Shown: positions 45,803 to 57,237, counted from the first letter of the stretch. The stretch: 64,000 nucleotides of DNA from Stenotrophomonas sp. SAU14A_NAIMI4_5 (GCF_003086795.1 NZ_CP026003.1:4287169-4351168), one strand, 5' to 3'. Numbers and translations are program-made. The notes: a model not told the origin generated them from the letters alone.

Positions 45803-45825
45803 TGCCGGCCAGCGGCCGGCACTAC
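45803..45825. repeat. SMAG/REP palindrome
   Basis: TGCCGGCCAGCGGCCGGCA followed by CTAC, i.e. an inverted GTAG unit of the same variant as inside the DUF58 repeats. Confidence 0.85.
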
Positions 45826-45857
45826 CCGTGCTGGTTGGTTACGGTGCCATGCGTGCT

Positions 45858-45944
45858 GGGGTCAGAGCCCTTCCTGCGGAAGGGATCCGACCCCGGGGTC
45901 GCGGCATGGGGTCGGATCCCTTCCGCAGGAAGGGCTCTGACCCC
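45858..45944. repeat. Two facing GGGGTC-type palindromes
   Basis: Units at 45858-45894 (GGGGTCAGAGCCC...GATCCGACCCC) and 45908-45944 (GGGGTCGGATCCC...CTCTGACCCC) are reverse complements of each other, separated by 13 bases. Confidence 0.88.
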
Positions 45945-45955
45945 ACCGGCGCGGC

Positions 45956-48058
45956 TCAGCCGATCACGCGCTTGAACGGCGGCAGCGCGTCGATGATGCG
46001 CTTGCCGTAGCGGCGGGTCAGCAGCCGCGAATCGAGGATGACCACGCGGCCGGTGTCGGTGGACGTGCGGATCAGTCGGCCGGCGAACTGGGTGAGCGTG
46101 CGCAGCGCGTGCGGGATGGCGATCAGGTTGAAGGCGTTCATGCCGCGCGCTTCCACCCATTCGCTCAGCGTGGCGGTCTGCGGGTCGGTCGGCACCGCGA
46201 ACGGCACCTGGGTGATGACCACCGTGGTGCAGGCTTCGCCGGGCAGGTCCAGACCTTCGCCGAAGGAATTCAGGCCGAACAGCACCGAGCCTTCGCCGGC
46301 GGCAACGCGGCGCAGGTGTTCGTCGATCAGCCGGGTCTTGGACATGTCGCCCTGCACCAGCACCTGCTTGCGGCGCGCGGTGGACATCAGGCCGGCCACC
46401 TTCTCCATCTTCCAGCGCGAGGTGAACAGCACCATCGAGCCCTTGGCCCAGTCCAGTTCCTGGTCGAGGTAGCGCGCCACTTCGCGCGGATGGCCTTCGC
46501 GGTCATCGGGCGTGACCGGGAACTTCGGAATGATCAATTCGGCTTGGTTGGGCAGGTCGAACGGCGATGCCAGCGAGACCATTTCCGCTTCCGGCGGGAT
46601 GCCGTTATCGATGGCCAGCGACTGGAAATCACCGCCGCCGGTCAGCGTGGCCGAGGTCATCACCACCGAATCCACCTCATCCCATAGCAGCTTGCGCAGC
46701 ACGTGCGCAGCCGACACCGGCGAGCCGTGCAGCACCAGGTCGCCCTCGCGGGTGGCGGTGACCCAGCGCGCGGTGGGCGGCGCGCCGTCCTTGTCCTCGC
46801 GGCGCCAGGCCTGCCACAGGTTGTACTGCTGCTCGATCATTTCCAGCGCCATGCCGAGGTTGCGCTGCAGGCGCTCGCGCGCGGCATCGTCCGGCTTGCC
46901 CTTGGCCACCTGTGCCGTGGCGGCGTGGGCCCAGTTGTAGAGGCTGCGGGTATCGTCGGCCAGCGCTTCGATCGGCTCGCGCCAGGCCTCGGGCAGGCGC
47001 CCGTTGGCGGCGCGCCACATCGGGTCTTCGTCGGCCGGGGCCGGCATCCACACCGCTTCCACGTGATCGCGGAAGGCGCGCAGCTGCTTGGCCACGTTGC
47101 TGGCCACGTCGATGGCCTCGTTCGGCAGCAGGTTGCCCAGGCGGTCCTTGTCGACCGCGCGGTAGGCACCGGCAATCAGGATCTGCAGGCGGCCGGTGCG
47201 CTTGGCCATCTCGTCCAGGGCCAGGCTGGCCGCGCCCTGGTCGATGGCCACGTTGCCGATGTGGTGGCCTTCGTCCAGCACCAGCAGCATGTCCGACGGC
47301 GCGGCGATCATCGGCTGGCCGTTGTCGCTGTCACCAATGGACAGCGCCGACAGCAGCAGCGCGTGGTTGGTCACCACGATCTGCGCATCGCGCACGGTGT
47401 TGCGTGAGCGCAGCACCGCGCACTGCGCCGAGTACGCGCAGCGGCGCCCAGCACAGGCCGAGGCGGGCGTGGTGATGCGGCTGCGCAGGCCGGGGCTGAT
47501 GGTTTCCGGCGCGTTGTCGATGTCACCGTCCCACGTGCCGCTGGTGAATGCATCGGACAGGCGCTTGGCGATATCCATCTCGATGGGCGCCAGCGGCCGG
47601 TCGTACAGCGGCGCTTCGTCCTCGAACATGCCGCCCTGCGCGCCCTCGCCCTGCGCTTCAGCGGCATTGCGCGTGCACAGGTAGCGGGTGCGGCCCTTGG
47701 CCAGGGCCACGGTCGCTTCCAGGCCGGTGGCCTTGAGGAAATTGGGAATATCGCGCTCGACCAGCTGCGACTGCAGGGCCACGGTGCCGGTGCTGATGAC
47801 CAGCTTCTTCTTGCTGGCCAGGGCGATCGGCACGCCCGCGGTGAGGTAGCCCAGACTCTTGCCGACGCCGGTCGGTGCCTCGACCACGCCGACGCCGCCA
47901 CTGGTGGACAGCGCACGCGACACCACGCCGATCATCTGGCTCTGCGAGCGGCGGGTGGAGAAGCCGGGGGTGTTGGCCTGCAGCGTCGTGTACGCCTTGC
48001 GGATCGCGTCCTTCAAGGCGTCATCGAGCTTGCGCGGGGCGGCGACGGTTTCGGTCAC
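45956..48058 (-). CDS. dinG: DinG-type XPD-like DNA helicase
   Basis: A 700-residue superfamily 2 helicase starting at GTG 48058. Walker A EAPTGVGKSLGYL is near residue 60, a Cys cluster for the iron-sulfur domain (RYLCTRN and CAGRRCAYSAQC) at about 125-215, DEAH-like VLDEGHHIGN near 265, and C-terminal motifs VLFGLNSFGEGLDLPG and QFAGRLIRT. It unwinds damaged or R-loop DNA 5'-3' with ATP. Complete length for the family. No LexA-type site was recognised upstream. Confidence 0.93.
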   Translation of the reverse strand: MTETVAAPRKLDDALKDAIRKAYTTLQANTPGFSTRRSQSQMIGVVSRALSTSGGVGVVEAPTGVGKSLGYLTAGVPIALASKKKLVISTGTVALQSQLVERDIPNFLKATGLEATVALAKGRTRYLCTRNAAEAQGEGAQGGMFEDEAPLYDRPLAPIEMDIAKRLSDAFTSGTWDGDIDNAPETISPGLRSRITTPASACAGRRCAYSAQCAVLRSRNTVRDAQIVVTNHALLLSALSIGDSDNGQPMIAAPSDMLLVLDEGHHIGNVAIDQGAASLALDEMAKRTGRLQILIAGAYRAVDKDRLGNLLPNEAIDVASNVAKQLRAFRDHVEAVWMPAPADEDPMWRAANGRLPEAWREPIEALADDTRSLYNWAHAATAQVAKGKPDDAARERLQRNLGMALEMIEQQYNLWQAWRREDKDGAPPTARWVTATREGDLVLHGSPVSAAHVLRKLLWDEVDSVVMTSATLTGGGDFQSLAIDNGIPPEAEMVSLASPFDLPNQAELIIPKFPVTPDDREGHPREVARYLDQELDWAKGSMVLFTSRWKMEKVAGLMSTARRKQVLVQGDMSKTRLIDEHLRRVAAGEGSVLFGLNSFGEGLDLPGEACTTVVITQVPFAVPTDPQTATLSEWVEARGMNAFNLIAIPHALRTLTQFAGRLIRTSTDTGRVVILDSRLLTRRYGKRIIDALPPFKRVIG

Positions 48059-48222
48059 GCCGGGAACTACCGTGGCTGGATCAGGCCGGCCATTGTCGCA
48101 TGGCCGGCCACCGGGACCGAGGCGCGGGCGCTGAACAGGGTCAGCGGCGTCGGGGGTTGGCGGTCATGGACTGCATGGCCGCAAAGGGCCGGGGCAGATG
48201 CGGCGTTGCCAGCCCATCTACG

Positions 48223-48290
48223 GTAGCCCCGGGCCATGCCCGGCGGCTCTGTCAGGACCGCTGCGCCCGCCGGGCATGGCCCGGCGCTAC
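48223..48290. repeat. Pair of inverted SMAG/REP palindromes
   Basis: GTAGCCCCGGGCC at 48223 and the inverted partner ending CCCGGCGCTAC at 48290. The CTA at 48287-48289 is the stop codon (TAG) of the membrane protein gene on the minus strand. Confidence 0.9.
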
Positions 48291-48652
48291 CGGCCTGCCG
48301 CAGGCGGCAGCGGCGGCCGCTGGCGCAGCACGCGCACCAGCGCCCAGATCACCAGCACGATGCCGAAGGCGCTCAGCAGCGACAGCACGAACTGCACGCC
48401 GCCCAGCACCGCGCTCATCGCCGAGATGGCGGTGAAATCGCCGCTGCTGACCATCCACAGCGGCACCACGTTGGCAACCACGCCACCGAGGTTCGCCACC
48501 AGCAGCAGCACCAGGCCCGCCAGCGCACCGCTGCGGGCCGCGTCGCGCGGCGCGCCTACCACCCAGACCAGGCCGACGCACAGCGCGATCAGCACCGGCA
48601 GGCGCACGCCGATCATGCTCAGCACGCTCAGCAGCAGCGAGGAGCTGTCCAT
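48287..48652 (-). CDS. Small inner-membrane protein, function unknown
   Basis: A 121-residue protein with four predicted membrane helices (VLSMIGVRLPVLIALCVGLVW, LAGLVLLLVANLGGVVANVV, AVLGGVQFVLSLLSAFGIVL...) and a short Pro/Arg tail. It starts three bases after the aroE stop, so it is co-transcribed with aroE. Its TAG stop is provided by a SMAG repeat, so the last residues (AAGR) abut the repeat. Confidence 0.75.
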   Translation of the reverse strand: MDSSSLLLSVLSMIGVRLPVLIALCVGLVWVVGAPRDAARSGALAGLVLLLVANLGGVVANVVPLWMVSSGDFTAISAMSAVLGGVQFVLSLLSAFGIVLVIWALVRVLRQRPPLPPAAGR

Positions 48653-48655
48653 GGC

Positions 48656-49501
48656 TCAGTCCTGGCCGGCAAACGCGCCGGCACCGGCACGCAGCTGCTG
48701 GTAGACCTCGTCGGTCTGCGGGCGCACGCCGTGCCACTGCAGGAAGCTCTCGGCAGCCTGCTCGACCAGCATGCCCAGGCCATCGACGGTATTGCGGCAG
48801 TTCGCCGCGCGCGCCCAGGCCAGGAAGGCGATGGCCGCCTCGCCATAGTTCAGGTCCACCGCGGTGGTCATCGAATTGACCAGCGACAGCGGCAGCTTGA
48901 ACTCCACGTCGCGGTCGCGGCCGGCCGACGTGGCGTTGAGGATCAGTTCGAAATCGCCCAGGTCGCGCAGGTCTTCCCAGTAGCGGCTGAGCGCGCGGCC
49001 CGGCTCGCCCATGGCGTCGATCAGTTCGTCGGCGCGTTCCGGCGTGCGGTTGACCACCACCAGCTCGGTGATGCCGGCATCGAGCAGCGCCGGGGCGACG
49101 CTGCGTGCCGAACCACCGGCGCCGATCAGCAGCACACGGCGGCCGCGCAGGTCCAGGCCGTGGCGGTCGGTCAGGTCACGCACCAGGCCGATGCCATCGG
49201 TGGTGTCGCCGTGCCAACGGTCGCCCTTGCGCAGCAGGGTGTTGACCGAGCCGGCGCGACGCGCGCGTGCGGTCAGCGTGGTGCACGCCGAGAACGCGGC
49301 TTCCTTGTGCGGCGAGGTGACGTTGGCGCCGACACCGCCTTCGGCGGCGAAGGCGTCCAGCCCGGCCAGGAAGGCGTCCGGGGCCAGGTCGATCGCGCGG
49401 TAGTCGATGCTGATGCCTTCCTGGCGACCGAACGTCGCGTGGATCAGCGGCGACTTCGAGTGGGCAACGGGGTGTCCGAAGACGGCGTAACGATCGGTCA
49501 T
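48656..49501 (-). CDS. aroE: Shikimate dehydrogenase AroE
   Basis: About 281 residues from the ATG at 49501 with GAGGA four bases upstream. Substrate motifs [15 protein letters not shown] near residue 7 and [11 protein letters not shown] near 58, catalytic DTTDGIGL near 99, NADP loop [16 protein letters not shown] near 123 with [10 protein letters not shown], and [18 protein letters not shown] near the end. It reduces 3-dehydroshikimate to shikimate in aromatic amino acid synthesis. The Ser in NVTSPHK (usually Val) is a minor variant. Confidence 0.94.
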   Translation of the reverse strand: MTDRYAVFGHPVAHSKSPLIHATFGRQEGISIDYRAIDLAPDAFLAGLDAFAAEGGVGANVTSPHKEAAFSACTTLTARARRAGSVNTLLRKGDRWHGDTTDGIGLVRDLTDRHGLDLRGRRVLLIGAGGSARSVAPALLDAGITELVVVNRTPERADELIDAMGEPGRALSRYWEDLRDLGDFELILNATSAGRDRDVEFKLPLSLVNSMTTAVDLNYGEAAIAFLAWARAANCRNTVDGLGMLVEQAAESFLQWHGVRPQTDEVYQQLRAGAGAFAGQD

Positions 49502-49549
49502 GGAATCCTCAAGCTGGCTAGACTGGTGCACTTTCGTGCAAGGACCCGG

Positions 49550-50413
49550 ATGATGCGCATCACCCCGACCCTGCTGGTGCTTGCCGCCAGTCTACTCTCT
49601 GCCCCCGTGGCGATGGCGTTGAACGAGTACGGCATCGAGGGCATGGGCGTGGTCTCCACCCGCGCCGACGAGGGCCGGGCGACGATCAGTGCCGACGGCC
49701 AGCGCATCGTCTTCGCCCGCCGCGGCGAGGCAGGCTGGGGGCTGTGGCAGGCACGGGTGGTGGACGGCCGCTGGCAGCAGGCCCAGGCCCTGCCGGTGGA
49801 CGTGGCCGGCGAGGTACTGGACCCTTATTTCAGCCGCGATGGCCACTGGCTGCTGTTCGCCGCCGGCCGCGCGGGGAAATGGGCGCTGTACCGCGCAGCG
49901 GTGGCCGCCGATGGCAGCGTGGGGCGCGCGCAGCCGCTGGCCGGCAAGGATGGCAGCCGCGCCGAGCGTGGCGCGGCCCTCAGCGCCGATGGCCGCCGGC
50001 TGCTGTTCGCGCGCGACCAGGGCCGTGGCGCGGGCTGGGATCTGTTCGTGGCGCCGCTGGATGCGCAGGGCGTGCGCGGCGCCTCCGTGGCGTTGGTCGC
50101 CCTCAACACGGCCGCTGACGAGACCGACGGCGACTGGCTGGGCAATGACGGCGCGGTGGTGTTCAGCCGTGGCAACAGCGAGGCCGCGCAGGTGATCACC
50201 AGCGCCTGCGCCTGGACCGGTGCCGCGCTGCAGCCGCTGGGCCTGTCGTTCAACCAGACCGGCGGCTGGACCGGCGCGCCGGTGGTCGACAACGCGAAGC
50301 CGGGCGAGATGATGATGGCCAGCAGTGCGGCCAGGGCACCGCGTGCCGGTGGCGTGGATGTGTACCGGCTGGCGGTGCCGAAGGTGGCGGCCGTGGCCGG
50401 GTGCGTGCGGTAG
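49550..50413 (+). CDS. Secreted PD40/TolB-like beta-propeller protein
   Basis: About 287 residues; AGGA precedes the ATG. A signal peptide ([17 protein letters not shown]) is followed by at least three PD40-type blades: [33 protein letters not shown] and [31 protein letters not shown]. Probably a periplasmic binding or scaffold protein. Divergent from aroE. The TAG stop lies inside a SMAG repeat. Confidence 0.82.
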   Translation: MMRITPTLLVLAASLLSAPVAMALNEYGIEGMGVVSTRADEGRATISADGQRIVFARRGEAGWGLWQARVVDGRWQQAQALPVDVAGEVLDPYFSRDGHWLLFAAGRAGKWALYRAAVAADGSVGRAQPLAGKDGSRAERGAALSADGRRLLFARDQGRGAGWDLFVAPLDAQGVRGASVALVALNTAADETDGDWLGNDGAVVFSRGNSEAAQVITSACAWTGAALQPLGLSFNQTGGWTGAPVVDNAKPGEMMMASSAARAPRAGGVDVYRLAVPKVAAVAGCVR

Positions 50414-50432
50414 ATCCACGCCGTGCGTGGAT
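50410..50432 (+). repeat. SMAG/REP palindrome
   Basis: GTAGATCCACGCCGTGCGTGG; its TAG (50411-50413) ends the beta-propeller gene. Confidence 0.88.
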
Positions 50433-50444
50433 GGCACCCGTGAT

Positions 50445-50483
50445 GGGGTCAGAGCCCTTTCCTGCGGAAAGGGATCCGACCCC
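50445..50483. repeat. GGGGTC-type palindrome
   Basis: GGGGTCAGAGCCCTTT...AAAGGGATCCGACCCC, a 39-base member of the second repeat family. Confidence 0.85.
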
Positions 50484-50495
50484 GGGCATTGACGC

Positions 50496-50765
50496 TCAGC
50501 GCGCCAACACCTGGGCGCGCTGCTTTTCGTAATCGATCTCGCTCAGCTGGCCGTTGTCCTTGCGGCGGTTCAGCGCGGCCAGTTCGGCCTGCACGCTTTC
50601 CGGCAGGGCCTGCTCACGGGCCACGTGGGCGGCGGCGGACAGCTGCTCCGGCGGGCGCCGGCTGGCACGCCAAGCCGCCACGAACACGCCGACGATGATG
50701 GCGCCGAACACCAGCGTGCCGGTGCCCCAGATCAGCCATTGCATCCATCCCATTTCCGGTCCCAT
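50496..50765 (-). CDS. Small membrane protein with SHOCT-like tail
   Basis: An 89-residue protein with one membrane helix (WLIWGTGTLVFGAIIVGVFV) and a C-terminal short helical motif AELAALNRRKDNGQLSEIDYEKQRAQVL that fits the SHOCT (oligomerisation) pattern. It follows hemB in the same orientation after a 33-base gap. Function unknown. Confidence 0.78.
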   Translation of the reverse strand: MGPEMGWMQWLIWGTGTLVFGAIIVGVFVAAWRASRRPPEQLSAAAHVAREQALPESVQAELAALNRRKDNGQLSEIDYEKQRAQVLAR

Positions 50766-50798
50766 CGCGTGTTCCTCCGTCCGTCGTGAGCGCTATTG

Positions 50799-52725
<1,927 letters not shown>

Positions 52726-52877
52726 GGGGTCAGCCGCGCCGGGCGCGGTTTCACAGGCACGCGGGGGGCTCGCGCAGCCCGGCATTGTACTCCCCTGCCC
52801 GGCGCCGGGCCGTGGGGCTGCGACGCCCGGTCGCACCCATGGGCGCGACTCGGAGCAGGTCGCTCTGAGCAGGCCGC

Positions 52878-53126
52878 TCAGATCACCCCGCCGCCCAGGC
52901 TCAGACGGACGATGCCGACCAGCACCACGATGCCGTTCAGGACCAGCCCGGTCTTGGCGCGGCCGCGCTTGCTGGGGTGGGTGAAGAGGATGCCCAGCGC
53001 GGCGATGACCGCGCCCACCGCCGCGAACGGGATCAGGAACCAGTTGCCCCAGCCCAGCAGCGGGATCAGGGCCAGGATCATCCACAGCAGCGCCACGATG
53101 CCCCACAACAGACTGATCACACCCAT
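52878..53126 (-). CDS. Small two- to three-helix membrane protein
   Basis: An 82-residue protein made almost wholly of hydrophobic segments (LLWGIVALLWMILALIPLLG, FLIPFAAVGAVIAALGILF, VLNGIVVLVGIVRLSLG) with a basic loop HPSKRGRAK between the last two. No known family recognised. Coding is supported by hydrophobic periodicity and codon bias. Confidence 0.75.
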   Translation of the reverse strand: MGVISLLWGIVALLWMILALIPLLGWGNWFLIPFAAVGAVIAALGILFTHPSKRGRAKTGLVLNGIVVLVGIVRLSLGGGVI

Positions 53127-53309
53127 GCCCAGCTCCCCTCAGATCGGTTCCTTCCCCAACATTAGCCTGTCCCGTGGCTGTCGCCTACCGCCGTTGGCGA
53201 CACGCTCACCCGCCCCGTGCCAGCATGCGGCCATGCGCCGGGCGAAGGTGTTGGCGCCGATTCAGAGTCCCCGGCCGATGATCCGAACTGTCCTACAGGG
53301 GTAAACGCC

Positions 53310-53768
53310 ATGAACATCCGTTGGCTCGCTTTGACCGCCATGCTGCTGGCCGCTGCCGGTTGCGCCAGCACCTCCAAGGTGATGCTGGGCCGCGCGCGTG
53401 CGCCGATCGACCCGGCGCAGGTGCAGATCTATTCCACCCCGCCGGCCGGTTCGCTGGAAATCGCCCAGCTGGAATCGTCCTCGGCGGTGGGGTTTGGTAC
53501 CCAGGGCCAGACCGATGCGGCCGTGGCGCGACTCAAGCGCGAAGCCGCAGCGCTGGGCGCCAACGGCGTGATCCTGATGGGCGTGGGCAGCAGCGGCTCC
53601 CCGGTGGGCATGTCGGTGGGCGCCGGCAGCTACGGCTCGCACGTGGGCGGCGGCGTCGGCATCGGTATTCCGACCACGCAGAAGCGCGCGGCCGGTGTCG
53701 CGATCTGGGTGCCGAACCCGGAGGCCCCGGCACGGTTGCCGACGCAGACGATTACCCCGCAGCGCTGA
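53310..53768 (+). CDS. Small lipoprotein with heavy Gly loop
   Basis: A 152-residue protein with signal and lipobox AAAGC near residue 19. The mature part has VQIYSTPPAGSLEIAQLESS and TDAAVARLKREAAALGANGVILMGVGS, resembling YbjQ/DUF4156-like small domains that form a compact alpha/beta unit, and then a Gly-rich stretch (SVGAGSYGSHVGGGVGIGI). Envelope location likely. A precise family is not certain. Confidence 0.8.
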   Translation: MNIRWLALTAMLLAAAGCASTSKVMLGRARAPIDPAQVQIYSTPPAGSLEIAQLESSSAVGFGTQGQTDAAVARLKREAAALGANGVILMGVGSSGSPVGMSVGAGSYGSHVGGGVGIGIPTTQKRAAGVAIWVPNPEAPARLPTQTITPQR

Positions 53769-53771
53769 TCA

Positions 53772-53795
53772 GTAGATCCACGCCATGCGTGGATG
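53772..53795 (+). repeat. SMAG/REP palindrome
   Basis: GTAGATCCACGCCATGCGTG, the same variant as at 30284. Confidence 0.88.
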
Positions 53796-53814
53796 GGCCT
53801 TTCCGGTAATCCCC

Positions 53815-53854
53815 GGGGTCAGAGCCCTTTCCCTGCGGAAAGGGATCCGACCCC
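53815..53854. repeat. GGGGTC-type palindrome
   Basis: A 40-base member of the GGGGTCAGAGCCC...GGATCCGACCCC family. Confidence 0.85.
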
Positions 53855-53861
53855 TGCATCG

Positions 53862-53925
53862 GTAGCGCCGGGCCATGCCCGGCGGCTTTTTCCCGCTGCG
53901 CTCGCCGGGCATGGCCCGGCGCTAC
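53862..53925. repeat. Pair of inverted SMAG/REP palindromes
   Basis: GTAGCGCCGGGCC at 53862 and the inverted partner ending CGGCGCTAC at 53925. The CTA at 53922-53924 is the stop codon of the DUF885 gene on the minus strand. Confidence 0.9.
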
Positions 53926-55718
53926 CGGTACTTCGGCACGAACTGCTGCTGCACCGCTTCGGCCAGCTGGTCCGGCGGCAGCAGGCCCTGGTCGAGCAGG
54001 AAGTTGTTGAACGCCATGCGGTCGAACTTCGCGCCCAGCGCCAGCTCAGTCTGCATGCGCAGTTCCAGGATGCGGGTGTAACCGTAGAAGTAGCTGCCCG
54101 CCTGGCCCGGCATGCGCACGGTGTAGCGGTCCAGTTCCTGGGTGGCCATCGCCTTGGACAGGCCGACCTGCTCCATCAGCACGCGCTCGCCGTTGGCGCG
54201 ATCGGTCAGGCCCAGGTTGAGCATCGGGTCGAGCATGGCGCGGGCCGCGCGCAGCAGGCGGAACTGCAGCGCGATCATCTGCCCGTCCAGCGGCTCGTAC
54301 GGCACCATCTCGGCCTCGGCGTACAGCGCCCAGCCTTCCACGTTCACCGAATTGAACGCGAACATCGTGCGCGCCAGCGACACGCCACGCTCGACCATCG
54401 CGGTGAACTGCAGCTCGTGGCCGGGGCGGCCTTCATGCGCGCTCAGCGTCCACGCCGCCGCACCGAAGTTGAAATCGTCGTACTGCGCGCCCGGGCCCGC
54501 GGCCGGATTGCCCAGCGGCAGCACGAAGGTGCCCTGCTGCCCGGTGTTGTTGACCAGCGGCGCCGGCAGGAAGTGCGGGGCCGGGCTGGCCGCGCTTTCC
54601 GCCGCCGAACCCAGGCGCATCTGCATGGCCCGCTTGGGCACGTCGACGATGCCGTGTTCGCGGATCAGCGGATCGATCGCGTTGATCACCTTGCGGTAGT
54701 GACCTTCCAGCTGGTCGTCGGCGATCTTGTCGGCCTTCAGCGCGCGGATCACCGCCACCGGGTCGCTCGGGTCGGCGACCTTCAGGCCCTTCTCCTTCGC
54801 CACCAGCGGTGCCAGCTGCTGCATCGCCGAGCGGGTTTCCATGAATTCCAGCTGGGCGCGCTGCATCAGCAGCTTCGGGTCGATGTCGATGCCGACCTGC
54901 TTGAGCTGGAACGCATACAGCGGGGCCGGCAGGCGTGCGTCGGTGCGCGCCTTCGGCAGCACTTCCTTGCGGGTCCAGGCGGCGTAGTCCTTCATCTGCC
55001 CGGCGAGGGCCGTCATCGCCACATCGGCGCCGGCAATCTGGTACTTCTTCAGCAGCGACTCGATGCCGGTGATGTAGGTCTCGACGTTGTCCAGCGACTG
55101 CTGCACTTCGATCTTCGTCGGCTGCAGCAGCGTGTTGTCCTTCAGGCGTTCTTCGTAGCGCTGGCGGGCCAGCGTGGTGAATGCCGTGCCGCCCGGCTGC
55201 AGGCCGGCATACGCCTTGAGGCGGTCGAGCGCCTTGGCCCGGCGCTCGGCCGGCACCTGGTCGGACAGCAGCAGGTTGAGGCCGCTGAACACCGTCTGCG
55301 GCGCATCGCTCCACGGCAGCAGGTACTTCTCGTTGAGCGTGCTGCCTTCGATGTTCTGGTCAGCGGCGTGGATCATGATAGCCAGGTCCTGGCGGACGTT
55401 GGCATCCTTCTCGGTGGCCAGCTTCGCCTTCAACTCGTCGCGGGCCTTGGCCATGGCCGCGCGGTAGCGCTTGCCGTTGTCGGGGCCGAGGTCGGCCACC
55501 TTGTCGTCGTAGCCGGGCACGCCGAAGAAGCCGGTCTCTTCCGGCTGGAACGGCCCCTGCGCATCCAGCAGGATCTGCGCCAGCGCATTGCTGCGGGCGA
55601 CCCAGGCCGGGCTGGCCGGCGTGGCGGCCTTGGCAGCCGGCGCGGCCAAGGCCGGCGGGGCGGACAGCAGCGGGGCGGCGGTCAGGGCCAGGGCAACGGC
55701 GAGCGCGATCGGCTTCAT
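53922..55718 (-). CDS. DUF885 putative zinc metallopeptidase, secreted
   Basis: About 598 residues from the ATG at 55718. Signal peptide ALAVALALTAAPLLSAPPALA, then a long helical domain. The DUF885 active-site motif SAHEGRPGHELQF lies near residue 436, an HExxH-like zinc signature of this M3-like group; YGYTRILELRMQTELALG and FNNFLLDQGLLPPDQL are at the end. It probably degrades peptides in the periplasm. The stop codon lies inside a SMAG repeat. Confidence 0.9.
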   Translation of the reverse strand: MKPIALAVALALTAAPLLSAPPALAAPAAKAATPASPAWVARSNALAQILLDAQGPFQPEETGFFGVPGYDDKVADLGPDNGKRYRAAMAKARDELKAKLATEKDANVRQDLAIMIHAADQNIEGSTLNEKYLLPWSDAPQTVFSGLNLLLSDQVPAERRAKALDRLKAYAGLQPGGTAFTTLARQRYEERLKDNTLLQPTKIEVQQSLDNVETYITGIESLLKKYQIAGADVAMTALAGQMKDYAAWTRKEVLPKARTDARLPAPLYAFQLKQVGIDIDPKLLMQRAQLEFMETRSAMQQLAPLVAKEKGLKVADPSDPVAVIRALKADKIADDQLEGHYRKVINAIDPLIREHGIVDVPKRAMQMRLGSAAESAASPAPHFLPAPLVNNTGQQGTFVLPLGNPAAGPGAQYDDFNFGAAAWTLSAHEGRPGHELQFTAMVERGVSLARTMFAFNSVNVEGWALYAEAEMVPYEPLDGQMIALQFRLLRAARAMLDPMLNLGLTDRANGERVLMEQVGLSKAMATQELDRYTVRMPGQAGSYFYGYTRILELRMQTELALGAKFDRMAFNNFLLDQGLLPPDQLAEAVQQQFVPKYR

Positions 55719-55814
55719 GGGATCACTCCGGGAAAGGGGTGATCGCAACTTACGCGCTCAGGGCGATGGCGACAATCGGCTGGAGGTCATGGGCCGGGAC
55801 GGGCAACCGCTCTG

Positions 55815-55871
55815 GTAGATGCCCACCTTGGTGGGCGGTTTTCGAGGGGGCTAACCAAGGTTGGCCTCTAC
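55815..55871. repeat. Two facing SMAG/REP palindromes
   Basis: GTAGATGCCCACCTTGGTGG at 55815-55837 and CTAACCAAGGTTGGCCTCTAC ending at 55871 (written as two parts of one facing pair). The second supplies the TAG stop of the following minus-strand gene. Confidence 0.8.
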
Positions 55872-56230
55872 CTGCTCGGCCTGCGCGCGTAGCTGTAGTT
55901 GGGATCCCGCACGGCACGCACGATCGGGCTTCGTGCGTGCCTGACTGCGCCGAGGAACCAATCCAGCACATACAGCACCAGCCAGATCATTCCCGCCCAG
56001 ACCCATTCACCCGTGGCAATCGCCCAGATCAAGGGCAACGCCGCCAGCATCAGCAGGATGTGCGTGCACACCAGATAGAGCGAGTGGATGCCCAACGGTG
56101 GGTCAGACCGCAGGACGACGCCACACCCGGTGCACGGCGTCTGCGCCTGGCGCTTGTCTGCCGAACGCAGGGGAAAGCGCTGGCCGGACGCACCACAGAG
56201 CGGGCAGGTGAAGGTCAGAAAGCGCGCCAC
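55868..56230 (-). CDS. Zinc-ribbon membrane protein
   Basis: About 120 residues from GTG 56230, which has TTGGAG five bases upstream. CPLC near residue 10 and CTGC near 34 form a zinc ribbon, followed by two membrane helices (LVCTHILLMLAALPLIWAIA, WAGMIWLVLYVLDWFLGAV) and a basic tail. Several Xanthomonadaceae have such small ribbon-membrane proteins; function unknown. Its TAG stop is within a SMAG repeat. Confidence 0.78.
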   Translation of the reverse strand: MARFLTFTCPLCGASGQRFPLRSADKRQAQTPCTGCGVVLRSDPPLGIHSLYLVCTHILLMLAALPLIWAIATGEWVWAGMIWLVLYVLDWFLGAVRHARSPIVRAVRDPNYSYARRPSR

Positions 56231-56262
56231 GGAAACTCCAATACGAACGAACAAGTGCCCAA

Positions 56263-56754
56263 CTAACGGTTGATCACCATCTGCAGTCCATCACGCAGGA
56301 CGATCAGCAATGCATCGAGATCCCGCCTTGAGATGGAAGCTGACTCCAGCCCGATTGCTCCGGCAACTCCACATTGCGAGAAGAACACGTCATACGTATC
56401 AATCAACTCGGAGTGAAACATCCCCATCGGAGAGGTCTCAACAACTCTGAAGAGATCCGTCATGAAATTCCAGAAATTGATGACCGTCTCAGGCTCAACC
56501 CCGACACCCGAGCAAGCTGAAGACATCAACGAATCAACATCAAATACTGACTCGCCTTCCCAGTCCAGAGCACCTCCAGCAGTCACGACCGCCAGATCAA
56601 GCGCATCCCGGCTGGAGGCATGAACTGCGACCCCATTGACTGCCATCAGATGATCACGGTCGTCCGAGACCCATGCAAACCAGACGACGCTCTCGCCACT
56701 GGCGATGCCGATCGGATAAACGTTCACGCGTGCCCCGACATGAAGTGCACCCAT
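56263..56754 (-). CDS. Hypothetical protein at the edge of the rhs locus
   Basis: About 163 residues from the ATG at 56754. Noticeably lower GC than its neighbours. It contains VVWFAWVSDDRDHLMAVNGVAV, an acidic middle and FWNFMTDLFRVVETSPMGMFH; no signal or membrane segment. It follows a lipoprotein gene in the rhs tip array, so an immunity or orphan module role is possible, but I do not recognise a family. Confidence 0.65.
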   Translation of the reverse strand: MGALHVGARVNVYPIGIASGESVVWFAWVSDDRDHLMAVNGVAVHASSRDALDLAVVTAGGALDWEGESVFDVDSLMSSACSGVGVEPETVINFWNFMTDLFRVVETSPMGMFHSELIDTYDVFFSQCGVAGAIGLESASISRRDLDALLIVLRDGLQMVINR

Positions 56755-56796
56755 CAATGTTCAAGACCTTTTCTGCAAATTGCCCGTGCAGCCCAC

Positions 56797-57237
56797 TCAG
56801 AATTTTACGCTGCTGTAGACAAGACCTAGATCCTCATCGTGAATGACCCAGCGATCAGCACCACCCTCCGGACACAGGCGGAACTCGCCGGTGTAGCCCG
56901 ACGCGCGCGACCACGCACTGCGGGCAAATTGAGGGAACCGGCGCATGGTTTGCGCCTCCGACATCTCGGGCTTGCCTGCAAGCCTACAGTCTTTGGGAAA
57001 AGTAAAAACTCCGTTTGCCGGATGGAAGACCAACCATGACTCGTTGGTGTCCATGTCGTGTGTCTCGCGTATATCAACTGCATCTTCAGGCAACCACGCA
57101 GGTATCCACTTCGACTCACCGAGTGCGTTCTTGGAAATGGCTTGATCGCGGTTCGCGTACTCTGTGCTTGCAACCTCCATGCAACCAGAAGTTGTAATTG
57201 CCAACATAACAGTCAGGAGAAGCTTGGAATTGTTCAT
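56797..57237 (-). CDS. Lipoprotein next to a decayed rhs tip, possible immunity protein
   Basis: About 146 residues from the ATG at 57237 (ATGs at 57246 and 57255 are alternatives). Lipobox TTSGC near residue 19. The mature part has WIPAWLPEDAVDIRETHDMDTNESW and a Cys pair (CRLAG, RLCPEGG). It lies directly downstream of the rhs relic at 57320-57482, in the place expected of an immunity gene; a periplasmic lipoprotein would suit a toxin acting there. Low GC compared with core genes. Function inferred from position only. Confidence 0.65.
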   Translation of the reverse strand: MNNSKLLLTVMLAITTSGCMEVASTEYANRDQAISKNALGESKWIPAWLPEDAVDIRETHDMDTNESWLVFHPANGVFTFPKDCRLAGKPEMSEAQTMRRFPQFARSAWSRASGYTGEFRLCPEGGADRWVIHDEDLGLVYSSVKF